From contig JACKKB010000012.1 of assembly GCA_020637635.1 (NCBI GenBank), forward strand, positions 57,752 through 121,751: 64,000 nt of DNA, given 5' to 3'. Shown here piece by piece: positions 1 through 8,368 of the stretch. This DNA comes from Albidovulum sp. (lineage in GTDB: Bacteria > Pseudomonadota > Alphaproteobacteria > Rhodobacterales > Rhodobacteraceae). The notes below the pieces were generated by a model. The model worked only from the letters and a program-made list of their open reading frames with translations, was not told the DNA's origin and searched no databases. Positions within the stretch are counted from its first letter, which is position 1, and the number at the start of each line of letters is the position of its first letter. A program made the translations under genes and the position numbers.

Positions 1-446
1 GGATCGGGGTTCTTCATCACGAACCTTACCGTCAGATCATCGACCGCTTCGACCGATGCAACGGCGTCGATCATGTAGGAATTCTCCGATCCCCGGAACA
101 GGTCGATCCACTTCACGACGGTCGCGGCGTTGAAGGGCCTGCCATTGTGGAAGGTCACGCCCGGCTTGAGGTGAAAGGTCCAGGCCATGCCGTCGGGCGC
201 CTCTTCCCAGCTCTCGGCAAGCGAGGGGTGGTAGGACAGATCGCTGTCCTGCACCACAAGCGTGTCGTAGATCATCGAAAAGGCGGCGTTCGTCAGCGTG
301 GCCGGGATCGGGTTGTAGCTGGAAACGCCCACCTCGCTCGTGGCGAAGACGAAGGTGGTTTCCTGCGCCGCGGCGGGACCGGTCAGTCCGAGCGACGCCA
401 CGCCAAGACCGGCGGCAAGCATCCACCGGCGCAAGTTCAAAAGCAT
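1..446 (-). CDS. ABC transporter substrate-binding protein, family 5 (peptide/dipeptide type), partial
   Basis: Periplasmic solute-binding protein of an oligopeptide/dipeptide-type importer. Only the first 148 residues lie in the window; the C-terminal part is cut by the left edge. The start ATG at 446 follows a GGGAGGAAC ribosome site. Residues 1-27 form a signal peptide (basic MLLNLRRW, hydrophobic core, cleavage near AAAQ). The mature part shows family features: FVFATSEVGVSSYNPIPATL, an early YDTLV, and the PSLAESWEE...TFHLKPGVTFHNGRPFNA block typical of SBP_bac_5. It lies downstream of the CocE-type hydrolase on the same strand, so it probably begins a peptide ABC operon continuing leftward. 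Substrate is not determinable; acyl-peptides or peptides with D-residues are inferred from the neighbours. Confidence 0.85.
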   Translation of the reverse strand, partial: MLLNLRRWMLAAGLGVASLGLTGPAAAQETTFVFATSEVGVSSYNPIPATLTNAAFSMIYDTLVVQDSDLSYHPSLAESWEEAPDGMAWTFHLKPGVTFHNGRPFNAATVVKWIDLFRGSENSYMIDAVASVEAVDDLTVRFVMKNPD

Positions 447-766
447 TTGTTCCTCCCGAGGTTAGCATCGTTGCCAGACTTCAATTCCCTTGCGCGCGAA
501 ACTTGTCGCACGTGAATGCCGGGACAGCTTTCTCGGCATCCCGAAGACGCCATCGCAGATCGGCCGACAGCCATCCCGATGAACCGCCGGACGTTCAATT
601 CCGCACCGGCGCCCGGCGCGTCCGTCTGTGATGTTTCCGGAATCCTTGAATGTCAGAAAACACTCTTTATCATAAACGTGCAAGAAAAATGTATTTCATC
701 CGAAAACCTCCTGTCACCCGGCCTTGCCGCATCGGACCCTGGCGACGGGCCGACGCGTTTCGGTGC
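447..766. other. Intergenic region upstream of the ABC binding protein
   Basis: No protein-like reading frame seen. About 645-710 is AT-rich compared with its surroundings (it contains TATGAT on the minus strand) and could carry the promoter of the binding-protein gene, but I could not fit a convincing -35/-10 pair. Confidence 0.4.
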
Positions 767-2443
767 TCACCGCAAGGGAAGGCTGAGAACCCCCGGGTGC
801 GCGGCGCCATGAAGGATGCGGATGGTCCCGACCCTCGCCTGAGCGAGCGACTCGAGATCGACGTTTCCCCCGGCCTGGAAATTGCGCTGGAGGTGAATCG
901 AGTTGACGGTGCATATCGTCAGCCGAAGCCGCGCGCCGGGCGCGATCCGGCGCGCCACGAACGTGAACCCGGCGAAGGTCAGGCGCATCGGTTGATCCGC
1001 CGTGCAGGCAAGCTCGGCGTCGGTTCCCTGGCGGTAGCGCAGGCGGACCATATCCTCGCTCAGCTTGAGAAGAGTGCCGTCTGGCCCCACCTCGGACAGC
1101 GTGGCCTGAAGGTCGGCGTCGGGAAGGTCGGTCCCGACCCAGAGCGACAGCGAGGGCCAGCCTGCGACCGACAGGCCAGAGGCAAGCGGGGCGCTCTCGA
1201 ACGCAAAGCCGCCGCCGAACAACTGCGGGTAGGGGCCGAAGTCCCGCAACCAATCCTGCGACTGTTCGGCTTCCATTGCCGCAGGGCGGATGTCCGAGGG
1301 GTCCGAGCGCCATTCGAGATGGCCGCCCGGATGGTCGTTTGCCATCTCGAGACGTTCGGGCCCGCCCGGGCTCGGCCCGCCTGCCAGGAAGAGCGCCAGC
1401 GAGGTTTCGGACAGCTCGGCCAGCCCGGAGGCGCCCTGCCAGCAGGATCGCCCGGTCTCATAGTAGGTCACGCGGTCTTTCAGCATCGATGGCCGCGCAC
1501 CGCCCCGCAGGATCCAGTCATACCATCGCAAGGTCAGGTCACGCAGGTCGACCTCTGCTTCTGGACCGAAGTCGACACCGCCGCACTGCCGAGCACCGCT
1601 GCGCGTGCCGTCATGGTCCCAGGGGCCGATGACGACGAAATGCGTGGCCACCGCGGCCGCCGAACCAAGCCGTTCGTGTTCGCGGACATAGTGCAGCGAA
1701 CCGCGCTGCGCCTCATCATACTGGCCCGCGATCGTCAGGATGGGAATGTCGATGCGCGCATAGTCCGCGTCACTGAAGGCTAGCTTTCGCCAATAGGGAT
1801 CATGCGTGGGGTGGGACAGGTATTCGTCGAAATGCGGTGACGTGCCGCCGAGGTACGACGGCAGGTCCGCGTAGGCGGCACCCGCCAGATGATGCGCGCC
1901 GAAAGCCGAACGCCACAGGCGATCGTCGGAAACGAGGTGCGAAGGGCTGGATTCGCGCCCGCCTACCGATAGCAGCCACTGAAGGGCATAGCGCGACCGG
2001 ACCGGCCCCCGCCAGGGGTAGTCCGCCGGCGTGTGCGTTGCCGCCGCGGGCACGACGGTGCGCAGGTGCGGTGGTCGCGTGACAAGCGTGTTCCACTGGT
2101 TTTCGCCCGCGTAGGATCCTCCCCACATGGCAACCTGGCCGTCGCAGAAGGCTTGCCTCGCGATCCATTCGACCGTGTCATGGCCGTCCTCGAAATCGAT
2201 GAACGAAGGCGCGAAGCGGCCTTCGCTGTCACCCCGGCCGCGGCAGTCGACCGCAACAAACACATAGCCGGCGCGCGCGAAGAACATCGCGTCGACATGG
2301 TAGCGATCCACCGCGTAAGGGGTCATGGTGACGATTGCCGGGGCCGCGGAACCATTTCGGCTGCGGTAGAGCCGCGCCGCCAGTCGCACACCGTCGCGCA
2401 TCGTAATCCACAGGCGCCAATCGACAGCGACCGAATTGTCCAT
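767..2443 (-). CDS. CocE/NonD family alpha/beta hydrolase (X-Pro dipeptidyl-peptidase/acylase-like)
   Basis: 558-residue hydrolase of the S15/CocE family, whose members cleave acyl esters or amides (cocaine esterase, glutaryl-7-ACA acylase, X-Pro dipeptidyl peptidase). The N-terminal domain has RDGVRLAARLYR, the PYAVDRY loop, FARAGYVFVAVDCRGRGDSEG and the nucleophile elbow GGSYAG. The C-terminal half has the jelly-roll PepX_C features (RLRYRQG..., ...GARLRLTICTVNS...). I chose the ATG at 2443 (MDNSVAVDW), preceded by GAGG, because a further upstream start would add an Arg-rich unconserved leader. It is between the RpiR regulator and the peptide-binding protein on the same strand. The exact substrate is unknown; removal of an acyl group from an amino acid or peptide fits the context. 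Confidence 0.85.
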   Translation of the reverse strand: MDNSVAVDWRLWITMRDGVRLAARLYRSRNGSAAPAIVTMTPYAVDRYHVDAMFFARAGYVFVAVDCRGRGDSEGRFAPSFIDFEDGHDTVEWIARQAFCDGQVAMWGGSYAGENQWNTLVTRPPHLRTVVPAAATHTPADYPWRGPVRSRYALQWLLSVGGRESSPSHLVSDDRLWRSAFGAHHLAGAAYADLPSYLGGTSPHFDEYLSHPTHDPYWRKLAFSDADYARIDIPILTIAGQYDEAQRGSLHYVREHERLGSAAAVATHFVVIGPWDHDGTRSGARQCGGVDFGPEAEVDLRDLTLRWYDWILRGGARPSMLKDRVTYYETGRSCWQGASGLAELSETSLALFLAGGPSPGGPERLEMANDHPGGHLEWRSDPSDIRPAAMEAEQSQDWLRDFGPYPQLFGGGFAFESAPLASGLSVAGWPSLSLWVGTDLPDADLQATLSEVGPDGTLLKLSEDMVRLRYRQGTDAELACTADQPMRLTFAGFTFVARRIAPGARLRLTICTVNSIHLQRNFQAGGNVDLESLAQARVGTIRILHGAAHPGVLSLPLR

Positions 2444-2554
2444 CCTTGCCTCGCCCCTGGCCCTGCCGACGCTGCGCGATCGGCACGGGTTCTGCCAACG
2501 CGGAGAGACGAGGCGCACCCCTTTCCGCCCCGGGTCTCCCTTGCCTTGCCGACC

Positions 2555-3490
2555 TCAGCTTCGCGGGCGTCGTCCGGTCCGCGAAAGGCCCGTATGTCCG
2601 ATGAAATCACCATAAAGCGCCGAGACGCGCGCCATCCTGTCCTCCACCCCGGCCCCCAGTTCGCGGAACACGCCATTCACCATCAGCCCGATCAGCGAGG
2701 ACATCGCCGAGGTCGTGTCCCAGAAGTGATTGAGATCGGTGGGGACGGCGAAGATTTCGGCCACCAGATCCCGCGCCCAGTCGCAATAGGGGTCGGTGAT
2801 CAGCGTTGCGGGAATGCCGGCGTCCCGCGCCGCCTGCGCCAGATCCTGTGTCAGGCGCGAATACCGCCGCCCGTCGATCAGAACAAGCGTCGTGTCCCCG
2901 GGATCGCCAAGCAGGATTTCGGCGAAATGCCCGCCCGCGACATCCGCCAGGTGCACTCCGGGGCGCAGATATTGCAGATTGTGCACGAGTTCGGCGGCAT
3001 GGCCCCGTTCGGTCTGAAACCCCGCGACCCACACCGCCCGACGATGCGCAAGACGCCTGATCATCGTGTCGAATGCCGGGCTTGCGGCCAGTTCGTAGAC
3101 GGTCACCAGCGCCGCCACCTCGCGTTCAAATGCCAGCGACAGTTCCGCGCCGCTTTCCCGGCTGCGCCGGTGGAAATCCTTCAGCCGATCCCCGATCAGC
3201 CAGGCCCGATCCCCGAGGTCAAGCTGCAGGCTGCCCTTGAGATCCTTGAGGTGGCGGTAGCCGATGGTCCGGCAGAACCGTCCGACCGACGCTTCCGAAA
3301 CGCCCACCTTCTGCGCCACGGTTGCGGCGGTCTCGAAGGGAAGGGCGTGAAGGTTCGACAGGATGAAGGCGGCAATCGCCCGCTCGGCAGGTGTTCCGTG
3401 GCTTGCCGCGGCCGAAAGGCGCTGGCGCAGATCGCCCTGCGCGCCATTGTCTCGGGTGCTTTCCTTCGCCGGGATGGCGTCCTTGCCCAT
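2555..3490 (-). CDS. MurR/RpiR family transcriptional regulator (HTH-SIS)
   Basis: About 311 residues. The N-terminal RpiR-type helix-turn-helix (PAERAIAAFILSN...ETAATVAQKVGVSEASVGRFCRTIGY) is followed by a SIS sugar/ligand domain (residues about 130-260, with a LVLIDGRRYSRLTQDLAQAA strand-loop). The start at 3490 is preferred because GGGAAG lies six bases upstream; earlier ATG codons in frame have no ribosome site. It is divergent from the racemase-like enolase and co-directional with the hydrolase and binding protein, so it probably controls both arms. A candidate operator lies in the divergent gap. Despite the SIS domain, the ligand need not be a sugar. Confidence 0.85.
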   Translation of the reverse strand: MGKDAIPAKESTRDNGAQGDLRQRLSAAASHGTPAERAIAAFILSNLHALPFETAATVAQKVGVSEASVGRFCRTIGYRHLKDLKGSLQLDLGDRAWLIGDRLKDFHRRSRESGAELSLAFEREVAALVTVYELAASPAFDTMIRRLAHRRAVWVAGFQTERGHAAELVHNLQYLRPGVHLADVAGGHFAEILLGDPGDTTLVLIDGRRYSRLTQDLAQAARDAGIPATLITDPYCDWARDLVAEIFAVPTDLNHFWDTTSAMSSLIGLMVNGVFRELGAGVEDRMARVSALYGDFIGHTGLSRTGRRPRS

Positions 3491-3515
3491 TGCTCTTCCC
3501 GCTCTTGCGGTGGTC

Positions 3516-3545
3516 ATTGCCAATATTCTATCATGATCTGGCAAT
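3516..3545. promoter_or_regulatory. Candidate operator, ATTGCCA-N16-TGGCAAT
   Basis: Inverted repeat with 7-base perfect arms (3516-3522 and 3539-3545) in the AT-rich divergent gap between the RpiR regulator and the enolase gene. A further TGGCAA follows at about 3557. Position and symmetry suggest a site for the RpiR protein; this is inferred. Confidence 0.4.
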
Positions 3546-3601
3546 TGCAAGTTATATGGCAAGGCATTATTCTGGCCGAATTCCTGCACAGAAGGATCGT
3601 C

Positions 3602-4729
3602 ATGCCTGCCCAGGTCCGCGCCGCCCTCCGTATCGACTCTGCCGAGTTGCGTCTGGTCCGCCTGCCTCTGGTGACGCCGTTCACCATAGCCACAGGAACC
3701 ATGACCGAGAAGATCTTTCCGCTGCTGACGCTTCGGTCGGACGGGATCGAAGGCTACGGCGAGGGGGTGATGGACCCGCTTCCCGACTATCTGGAGGAGA
3801 CGGTGGGCGGCGCGATGGACCTACTGCGCACGGTCTTGCTGCCGCAGGTTGTCGGGCAGCGCTTCGACAATCCGCAGGCACTGGCGCGGCACCTCGCGCC
3901 ATGGCGGGCGAACCACATGGCCAGGGCGACGGTCGAGATGGCCTTCTGGGATCTGTGGGCCAAGTCGCTGGATCTGCCCTTGCAGACCACGCTGGGCGGC
4001 AGCGGCGCGGCGGTCGATGTGGGCGTCTCGCTTGGCATCGGCCCGGTGGCCGAGACCGTGGACCGCGTCGCCAGGCACCTGGAACAGGGCTACAAGCGCA
4101 TCAAGCTGAAGGTGAAACCCGGCCATGACATCGGCCTTCTCGGCGCCGTCCGCGGCGCCTTTCCCGATGCGCATCTGACGGTTGATGCCAATTGCTGCTA
4201 CACGCTCGCCGATACCGTGCTGCTGCAGCAGATGGACGACTTCGCGCTCGACTATATCGAACAGCCGCTGGCCTGGGACGACATCCACGATCACGCGACG
4301 CTGCAGGCGCGCCTGCGGACGCCGCTCTGCCTCGACGAATGCATCCGCACGGTCGAGCATGCCCGCAAGGCGCTGCAAAGCGACGCGGCGCGGGTGATCA
4401 ACATCAAGATCGGCCGCTCGGGGGGGTACTGCAACGCCCTGCGCATCCACGACCTGTGCGAGGCCTTCGCCGTGCCGGTCTGGTGCGGAGGCATGCTGGA
4501 ATCGGGCATCGGACGGGCGCACAACATCCATCTCTCCACGCTCCCGAACTTCACCAAGCCGGGCGACACCTCTTCGGCCAGCCGCTATTTCACCCGCGAC
4601 ATCATCGAGCAGAAGCTGGAAGCCAGCGCCGGTCGCATGGCGGTTCCCGCAGGGCCTGGCATCGGAGTGACGCTTGACCGCGATTATCTCAAGACCGCCA
4701 CGCTGTCGCTCGAAAGTCTGCCGCGATGA
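3602..4729 (+). CDS. Enolase-superfamily enzyme, N-acylamino acid racemase/OSBS-like (muconate lactonizing subgroup)
   Basis: 375 residues, full length for the family. The N-terminal capping domain (RLPLVTPFTIATGTMTEK) precedes the barrel with all expected catalytic groups: K168/K170 in IKLKVK, metal ligands D195 (VDANCCYT), E220 (YIEQPL) and D245 (LDEC), and the second base K269 (INIKIGRSGG). The ending WCGGMLESGIGRAHN is characteristic of the N-succinylamino acid racemase/o-succinylbenzoate synthase branch. No other menaquinone gene is visible, which favours racemase over OSBS. It overlaps the GNAT gene by ATGA, the same pairing as in the Geobacillus D- to L-amino acid pathway. The start at 3602 follows AAGGA. 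Confidence 0.85.
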   Translation: MPAQVRAALRIDSAELRLVRLPLVTPFTIATGTMTEKIFPLLTLRSDGIEGYGEGVMDPLPDYLEETVGGAMDLLRTVLLPQVVGQRFDNPQALARHLAPWRANHMARATVEMAFWDLWAKSLDLPLQTTLGGSGAAVDVGVSLGIGPVAETVDRVARHLEQGYKRIKLKVKPGHDIGLLGAVRGAFPDAHLTVDANCCYTLADTVLLQQMDDFALDYIEQPLAWDDIHDHATLQARLRTPLCLDECIRTVEHARKALQSDAARVINIKIGRSGGYCNALRIHDLCEAFAVPVWCGGMLESGIGRAHNIHLSTLPNFTKPGDTSSASRYFTRDIIEQKLEASAGRMAVPAGPGIGVTLDRDYLKTATLSLESLPR

Positions 4730-5553
4730 CCGATGTCACCTTTCGCGAACTGGCCGGCATGTCCGAGATGCGTGCGGCCGAAAACGTCCAGCGCAGCGTC
4801 TGGGGGGCGGGCGACGTGCCCGATCCGGCCGACCTGATGATGGTGATCCAGGCCGAGGGCGGCCTGGTCGGCGGCGCCTTCGTCGAAGGGCGGCTGATGG
4901 GCTATGTCTTCGGTTTTCCCACCCGCGACCCCGCCATCCAGCATTCGCACCGGCTGGCCGTCCTGTCCGAGGCGCGCGGGCTGGGCCTTGGGCTGCGTCT
5001 GAAACACTATCAGCGCGACTGGTGTCTCGCGCAGGGGATCTCCCGTGTCAGATGGACCTTCGATCCGCTGCGCGCCGCCAACGCCGCGCTGAACATCCAT
5101 CGGCTGGGTGCGGGGGCCGACACGTATTTCGTCGATTATTACGGCGAGATGGAGGGGATCAATCGCGGCATCGCCTCGGACCGGCTCCTGGCCGACTGGG
5201 ATCTGGGTTCGGCGGCGGCCCAGGCGCTGTCCGCCGGCCGGTCGCGTCCGCGGGGCGACGGGCCGGAAAGCTTTCTCGACCTGCCCCTGCCCAACGATCT
5301 GGACGCGCTTCTGGCCAGCGATCCCGAGGCGGCCAGCCGGCTGCGCCTCGACTTGCGGCAGGCCCTTCTTGACGCCTTTGCCGACGGCGCGCGCATCGTC
5401 GATTTCGACAAGGCATCGCGCCGCTATCTGCTTGGCGGCCAGAAAACCGGACGTGATGTGCCCAGGCCCGGCGGGTCGGGGATGGTCTCGGCGCGCAGTC
5501 CCGCACGGCCTCTTGCGCCCCGAGGGTCTTCAACGTCCCGGCGCGGCGGTTGA
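4726..5553 (+). CDS. GNAT-family acyltransferase (COG3375-like; candidate amino acid N-acyltransferase)
   Basis: The GNAT fold spans residues about 1-150: RELAGMSEMRAAENVQRSVWG, LMMVIQAEGGLVGGAF, and the acyl-CoA loop region EARGLGLGLRLKHYQRDW. This is the COG3375 type that neighbours N-succinylamino acid racemase genes and in Geobacillus is a D-amino acid N-succinyltransferase. The ATGA overlap with the racemase suggests translational coupling. Residues up to about RRYLL look native. The last about 40 residues (GGQKTGRDVPRPGG to the end) are low-complexity and run into decayed DNA, so the original stop may have been lost by a deletion joining this gene to the apbE remnant. Substrate assignment is inference. 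Confidence 0.75.
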   Translation: MTDVTFRELAGMSEMRAAENVQRSVWGAGDVPDPADLMMVIQAEGGLVGGAFVEGRLMGYVFGFPTRDPAIQHSHRLAVLSEARGLGLGLRLKHYQRDWCLAQGISRVRWTFDPLRAANAALNIHRLGAGADTYFVDYYGEMEGINRGIASDRLLADWDLGSAAAQALSAGRSRPRGDGPESFLDLPLPNDLDALLASDPEAASRLRLDLRQALLDAFADGARIVDFDKASRRYLLGGQKTGRDVPRPGGSGMVSARSPARPLAPRGSSTSRRGG

Positions 5554-5764
5554 CCGGGCCGTCGTGCGGGTCGACCCCTGCCAGCGGTGCGGGCAGCTGA
5601 CGCCGGCAGGAGGCCGGGGGGGGGAGCTGTGCGACGCGGTCTCCCGCGGCTCATCGCCATAGCCGTCAGCCGCGCCGGGGATACCCCGGTGGATCCATCT
5701 CATCGGGCATGAGCCCGCCCCCCCCCGGCGGTCGGCGGGTGATCGCGGATGGGCATGAATACTG

Positions 5765-6319
5765 GAGTTCGATGGCGACCACCTGCGCAAGTCCGCGCCC
5801 ATCACGCTCGACCTCAACGCCATCGCCAAGGGATATGCTGTGGACCGGCTGGCCGAGACCCTGCGCGATTTCGGGCTCCGCAATGCGCTTGTCGGCATTG
5901 ACGGCGAGATGCGTGGCTCGGTCTGCGGCCTGACCGAGAGGCATGGGCGATCGCGGTGGAGGCGCCGGAGGCCGGGCGGCGCGCGCCCAATTCCATCCTC
6001 GCGCTTGAGGACGCCGCCGTGGCGACCTCGGGCGATTATCGTCATCGGGTCGAGGTGCAGGGACGCCGCCTATTGCACACGATGGACCCGAGGCGCGGCG
6101 CTGATCGCGCCGCCGGCCTCCGTCACCGTGATTGCCCGCACCTCTGCCGAGGCGGATGCCTGGGCGACCGCCCGCATGGTGCTCGGCCCCGACAAAGGCG
6201 CGGAGCTCGCAAGACGACACGGGCTCGACGCCCTGTTCCTGCTGCGTAGTGACGCAGGCGATGTGCGGGGCATTGGCGTCGGCGGGCTTTTTGGCGAAGA
6301 CTCCGCGGCGGTCACCTAA
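5765..6319 (+). pseudogene. apbE: apbE (flavin transferase) remnant, N-terminally deleted and twice frameshifted
   Basis: The C-terminal two-thirds of an FAD:protein FMN transferase is readable only by changing frames. EFDGDHLRKSAPITLDLNAIAKGYAVDRLAE continues to GIDGEMRG in one frame. AWAIAVEAPEAGRRAPNSIL to the HTMDP motif lies in the next. LIAPPASVTVIARTSAEADAW to FGEDSAAVT returns to the first. The first shift fits loss of one G near 5920; the second is near 6093. No N-terminal about 120-150 residues or start codon are present, and 5554-5764 has no recognisable coding content. Frameshifts could be assembly errors, but the missing 5 prime end argues for real decay. Confidence 0.75.
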
Positions 6320-6338
6320 TCGAAGGGAATTGAGCCGC

Positions 6339-8219
6339 ATGGGTCAGACCGGCACCGATCGCTTCAAGACCGCCATTCTGCTGCTGGCCGCTACCGGCCT
6401 GATCGCGGGGCTGGCGCTCCGGCTCGCCGGCAGGGCCGATCTGGCGAGCCTGGCCTGGCTCATCGGGGTTGCACCTGCACTGATCGCGCTCGTGGTCGAG
6501 ATTCTGCGCAGCCTGCGCGCCGGAGAGGTGGGCCTCGACATCGTCGCCGCGCTGTCGATGTCGGCGGCGCTCGTCTTCGGCGAGACCCTCGCCGCGGCGG
6601 TGGTTGCCGTGATGTATTCCGGCGGCACCTTCCTCGAAGCCTTTGCCGAGGGACGCGCAAGGGCAGAGATGCACGACCTTCTGTCCCGCGTGCCCCGGAG
6701 CGCGACCCGGCACCACAATGGCGGGCTGGAGGAGGTCCCGCTCGACGAGATCGCGCCGGGCGACCGTCTCCTGATCCGGCAGGGCGACGTGGTGCCGGTG
6801 GACGGCATGGTGGCCTCGGAGACGGCCTTTGTCGACACCTCTGCGCTGACGGGCGAGTCCCTGCCGGTGCGGCTGGCGCGCGGGGCCGACGCCATGAGCG
6901 GCTCGACCAACGCGGGCGAGGCGTTCGACCTGACGGCGACGCGAGAAGCCAAGGACAGCACCTATGCCGGGATCGTCCGGCTGGTGGAAGAGGCGCAGGC
7001 CTCCAAGGCGCCGATGTCACGGTTGGCGGATCGCTGGTCGCTGGGCTTCCTCGCCGTCACGGTCGCCATCGCCTTCGCCGCCTGGTGGTTCACCGGCGAC
7101 CCGATCCGCGCGGTCGCCGTGCTCGTCGTCGCAACGCCCTGTCCGCTGATCCTCGCGGTCCCCGTGGCGCTGGTGGCGGGCCTCTCGCGCGCCGCGCATT
7201 TCGGGGTGCTGATCAAGGGCGCGGGGCCCTTGGAGACGATGGCGCGCATCCGCACCCTGATCCTCGACAAGACCGGCACGCTGACCGACGGCCGGCCGCA
7301 GATCGTCTCGATCGACAGCCACGACGGCATGGCGGAGGATGACATCCTGCGCCTCGCCGCATCGCTCGACCAGGCCTCGCAGCACCCGGTGGCGCAGGCC
7401 ATCGTCGCCGCCGCGAAGGCACGGGGCTTCTCCCTGCCCGTTCCGTCAGACGTGGCGGAGATCCCGGGCGAAGGCGTCGCGGGCCATGTCGAAGGCCGGA
7501 AGGTCATCGTCGGCGGGGATGCCTTCGTCGCGTCCCGCGTCGGACGGCGGCCTGGCGATCATTCGGCCATCGCTGCCGGCTCGGTCCTCGTCGCTGTGGC
7601 GGTCGACGGGCATATGGCGGGCCACCTCGTCATGTCGGACCCCCTGCGCGAAGGCGCGGGCGCGATGCTCCGCGGACTGCGCCGCGAGGGGATCGGTCGC
7701 ATCCTGCTTGCCACCGGCGACCGCGCCGACGTGGCAGAGCGCGTGACCGAGGGGCTCGGCCTCGACGGTCTGCGGGCCGGGCTGACGCCGGACCAGAAGG
7801 TCCTGCTGGTGCTGAGCGAGCGCAAGCACGGGCCCGTCATGATGGTGGGCGACGGGGTCAACGACGCGCCCGCCCTCGCCGCCGCCGATGTCGGAGTCGC
7901 GATGGGCGCACGCGGCGCCGCCGCTTCGGCAGAGGCGGCGGACGTCGTGCTGCTCGTCGATCGTATCGACCGGCTCGGGCCGGGGATCGAGATCGCGCGC
8001 GGGGCGCGCCGCATCGCTGTCGAAAGCGTTGTCGCCGGGATCGGCCTGTCGGTCATGGGCATGATCGCGGCCGCTTTCGGTTATCTCACGCCGGTGCAGG
8101 GCGCGCTCCTGCAGGAGGTCATCGACGTTGCCGTGATCCTGAACGCCCTGCGCGCGCTGCGCATCACCCCCCGGGCGATGCCGTTGCCTGCCGGGACGGA
8201 AGAAATCGAAAATCCCTGA
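6339..8219 (+). CDS. Heavy-metal-translocating P1B-type ATPase
   Basis: 626-residue inner-membrane metal exporter or importer driven by ATP. There is a pair of N-terminal helices with no cytosolic metal-binding domain, then the actuator loop with TGES (ALTGESLPV), the CPx helix ATPCPLILAVPVA, phosphorylation site DKTGTLTDG, the ATP-binding region (QHPVAQAIV), GDGVNDAPALAAADVGVAMG and two final helices. The TPCPL motif differs from classical copper (CPC) and cobalt (SPC) types, so the metal is uncertain. The start at 6339 follows GAAGGGAA. It directly follows the apbE remnant and may once have shared a transcript with it. Confidence 0.85.
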   Translation: MGQTGTDRFKTAILLLAATGLIAGLALRLAGRADLASLAWLIGVAPALIALVVEILRSLRAGEVGLDIVAALSMSAALVFGETLAAAVVAVMYSGGTFLEAFAEGRARAEMHDLLSRVPRSATRHHNGGLEEVPLDEIAPGDRLLIRQGDVVPVDGMVASETAFVDTSALTGESLPVRLARGADAMSGSTNAGEAFDLTATREAKDSTYAGIVRLVEEAQASKAPMSRLADRWSLGFLAVTVAIAFAAWWFTGDPIRAVAVLVVATPCPLILAVPVALVAGLSRAAHFGVLIKGAGPLETMARIRTLILDKTGTLTDGRPQIVSIDSHDGMAEDDILRLAASLDQASQHPVAQAIVAAAKARGFSLPVPSDVAEIPGEGVAGHVEGRKVIVGGDAFVASRVGRRPGDHSAIAAGSVLVAVAVDGHMAGHLVMSDPLREGAGAMLRGLRREGIGRILLATGDRADVAERVTEGLGLDGLRAGLTPDQKVLLVLSERKHGPVMMVGDGVNDAPALAAADVGVAMGARGAAASAEAADVVLLVDRIDRLGPGIEIARGARRIAVESVVAGIGLSVMGMIAAAFGYLTPVQGALLQEVIDVAVILNALRALRITPRAMPLPAGTEEIENP

Positions 8220-8336
8220 CCGGCCCGTCGCCCGAGGGGCCTCGAACCGCAGGGTCCAGGCAATTCGTGCGATGGCGGCAGAAAACGGACAATGACCGCA
8301 TCAGCGCACCTTGAACTCGAACCATGTCCAATTAAG

Positions 8337-8354
8337 TTAGTAAGCAGTCACTCA
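8337..8354. promoter_or_regulatory. Candidate TetR operator
   Basis: Imperfect dyad TTAGTAAGCAGTCACTCA (half-site T-AGT-A on both strands) 15 bases before the TetR start, in an AT-rich spot. It is the kind of site TetR/AcrR proteins use for autoregulation. Assigned by position and symmetry only. Confidence 0.35.
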
Positions 8355-8368
8355 TTATAGGTGCCGGA

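Noticed and set aside
3602..4729. Assignment as o-succinylbenzoate synthase (menC)
   Set aside because: No menaquinone genes in the window, and the adjoining COG3375 GNAT gene favours the racemase role; OSBS activity cannot be excluded.
5840..6319. Open frame that could be read as a complete 159-residue protein
   Set aside because: Its middle third is out of frame relative to clear ApbE sequence in the neighbouring frame, so it is a pseudogene artefact.
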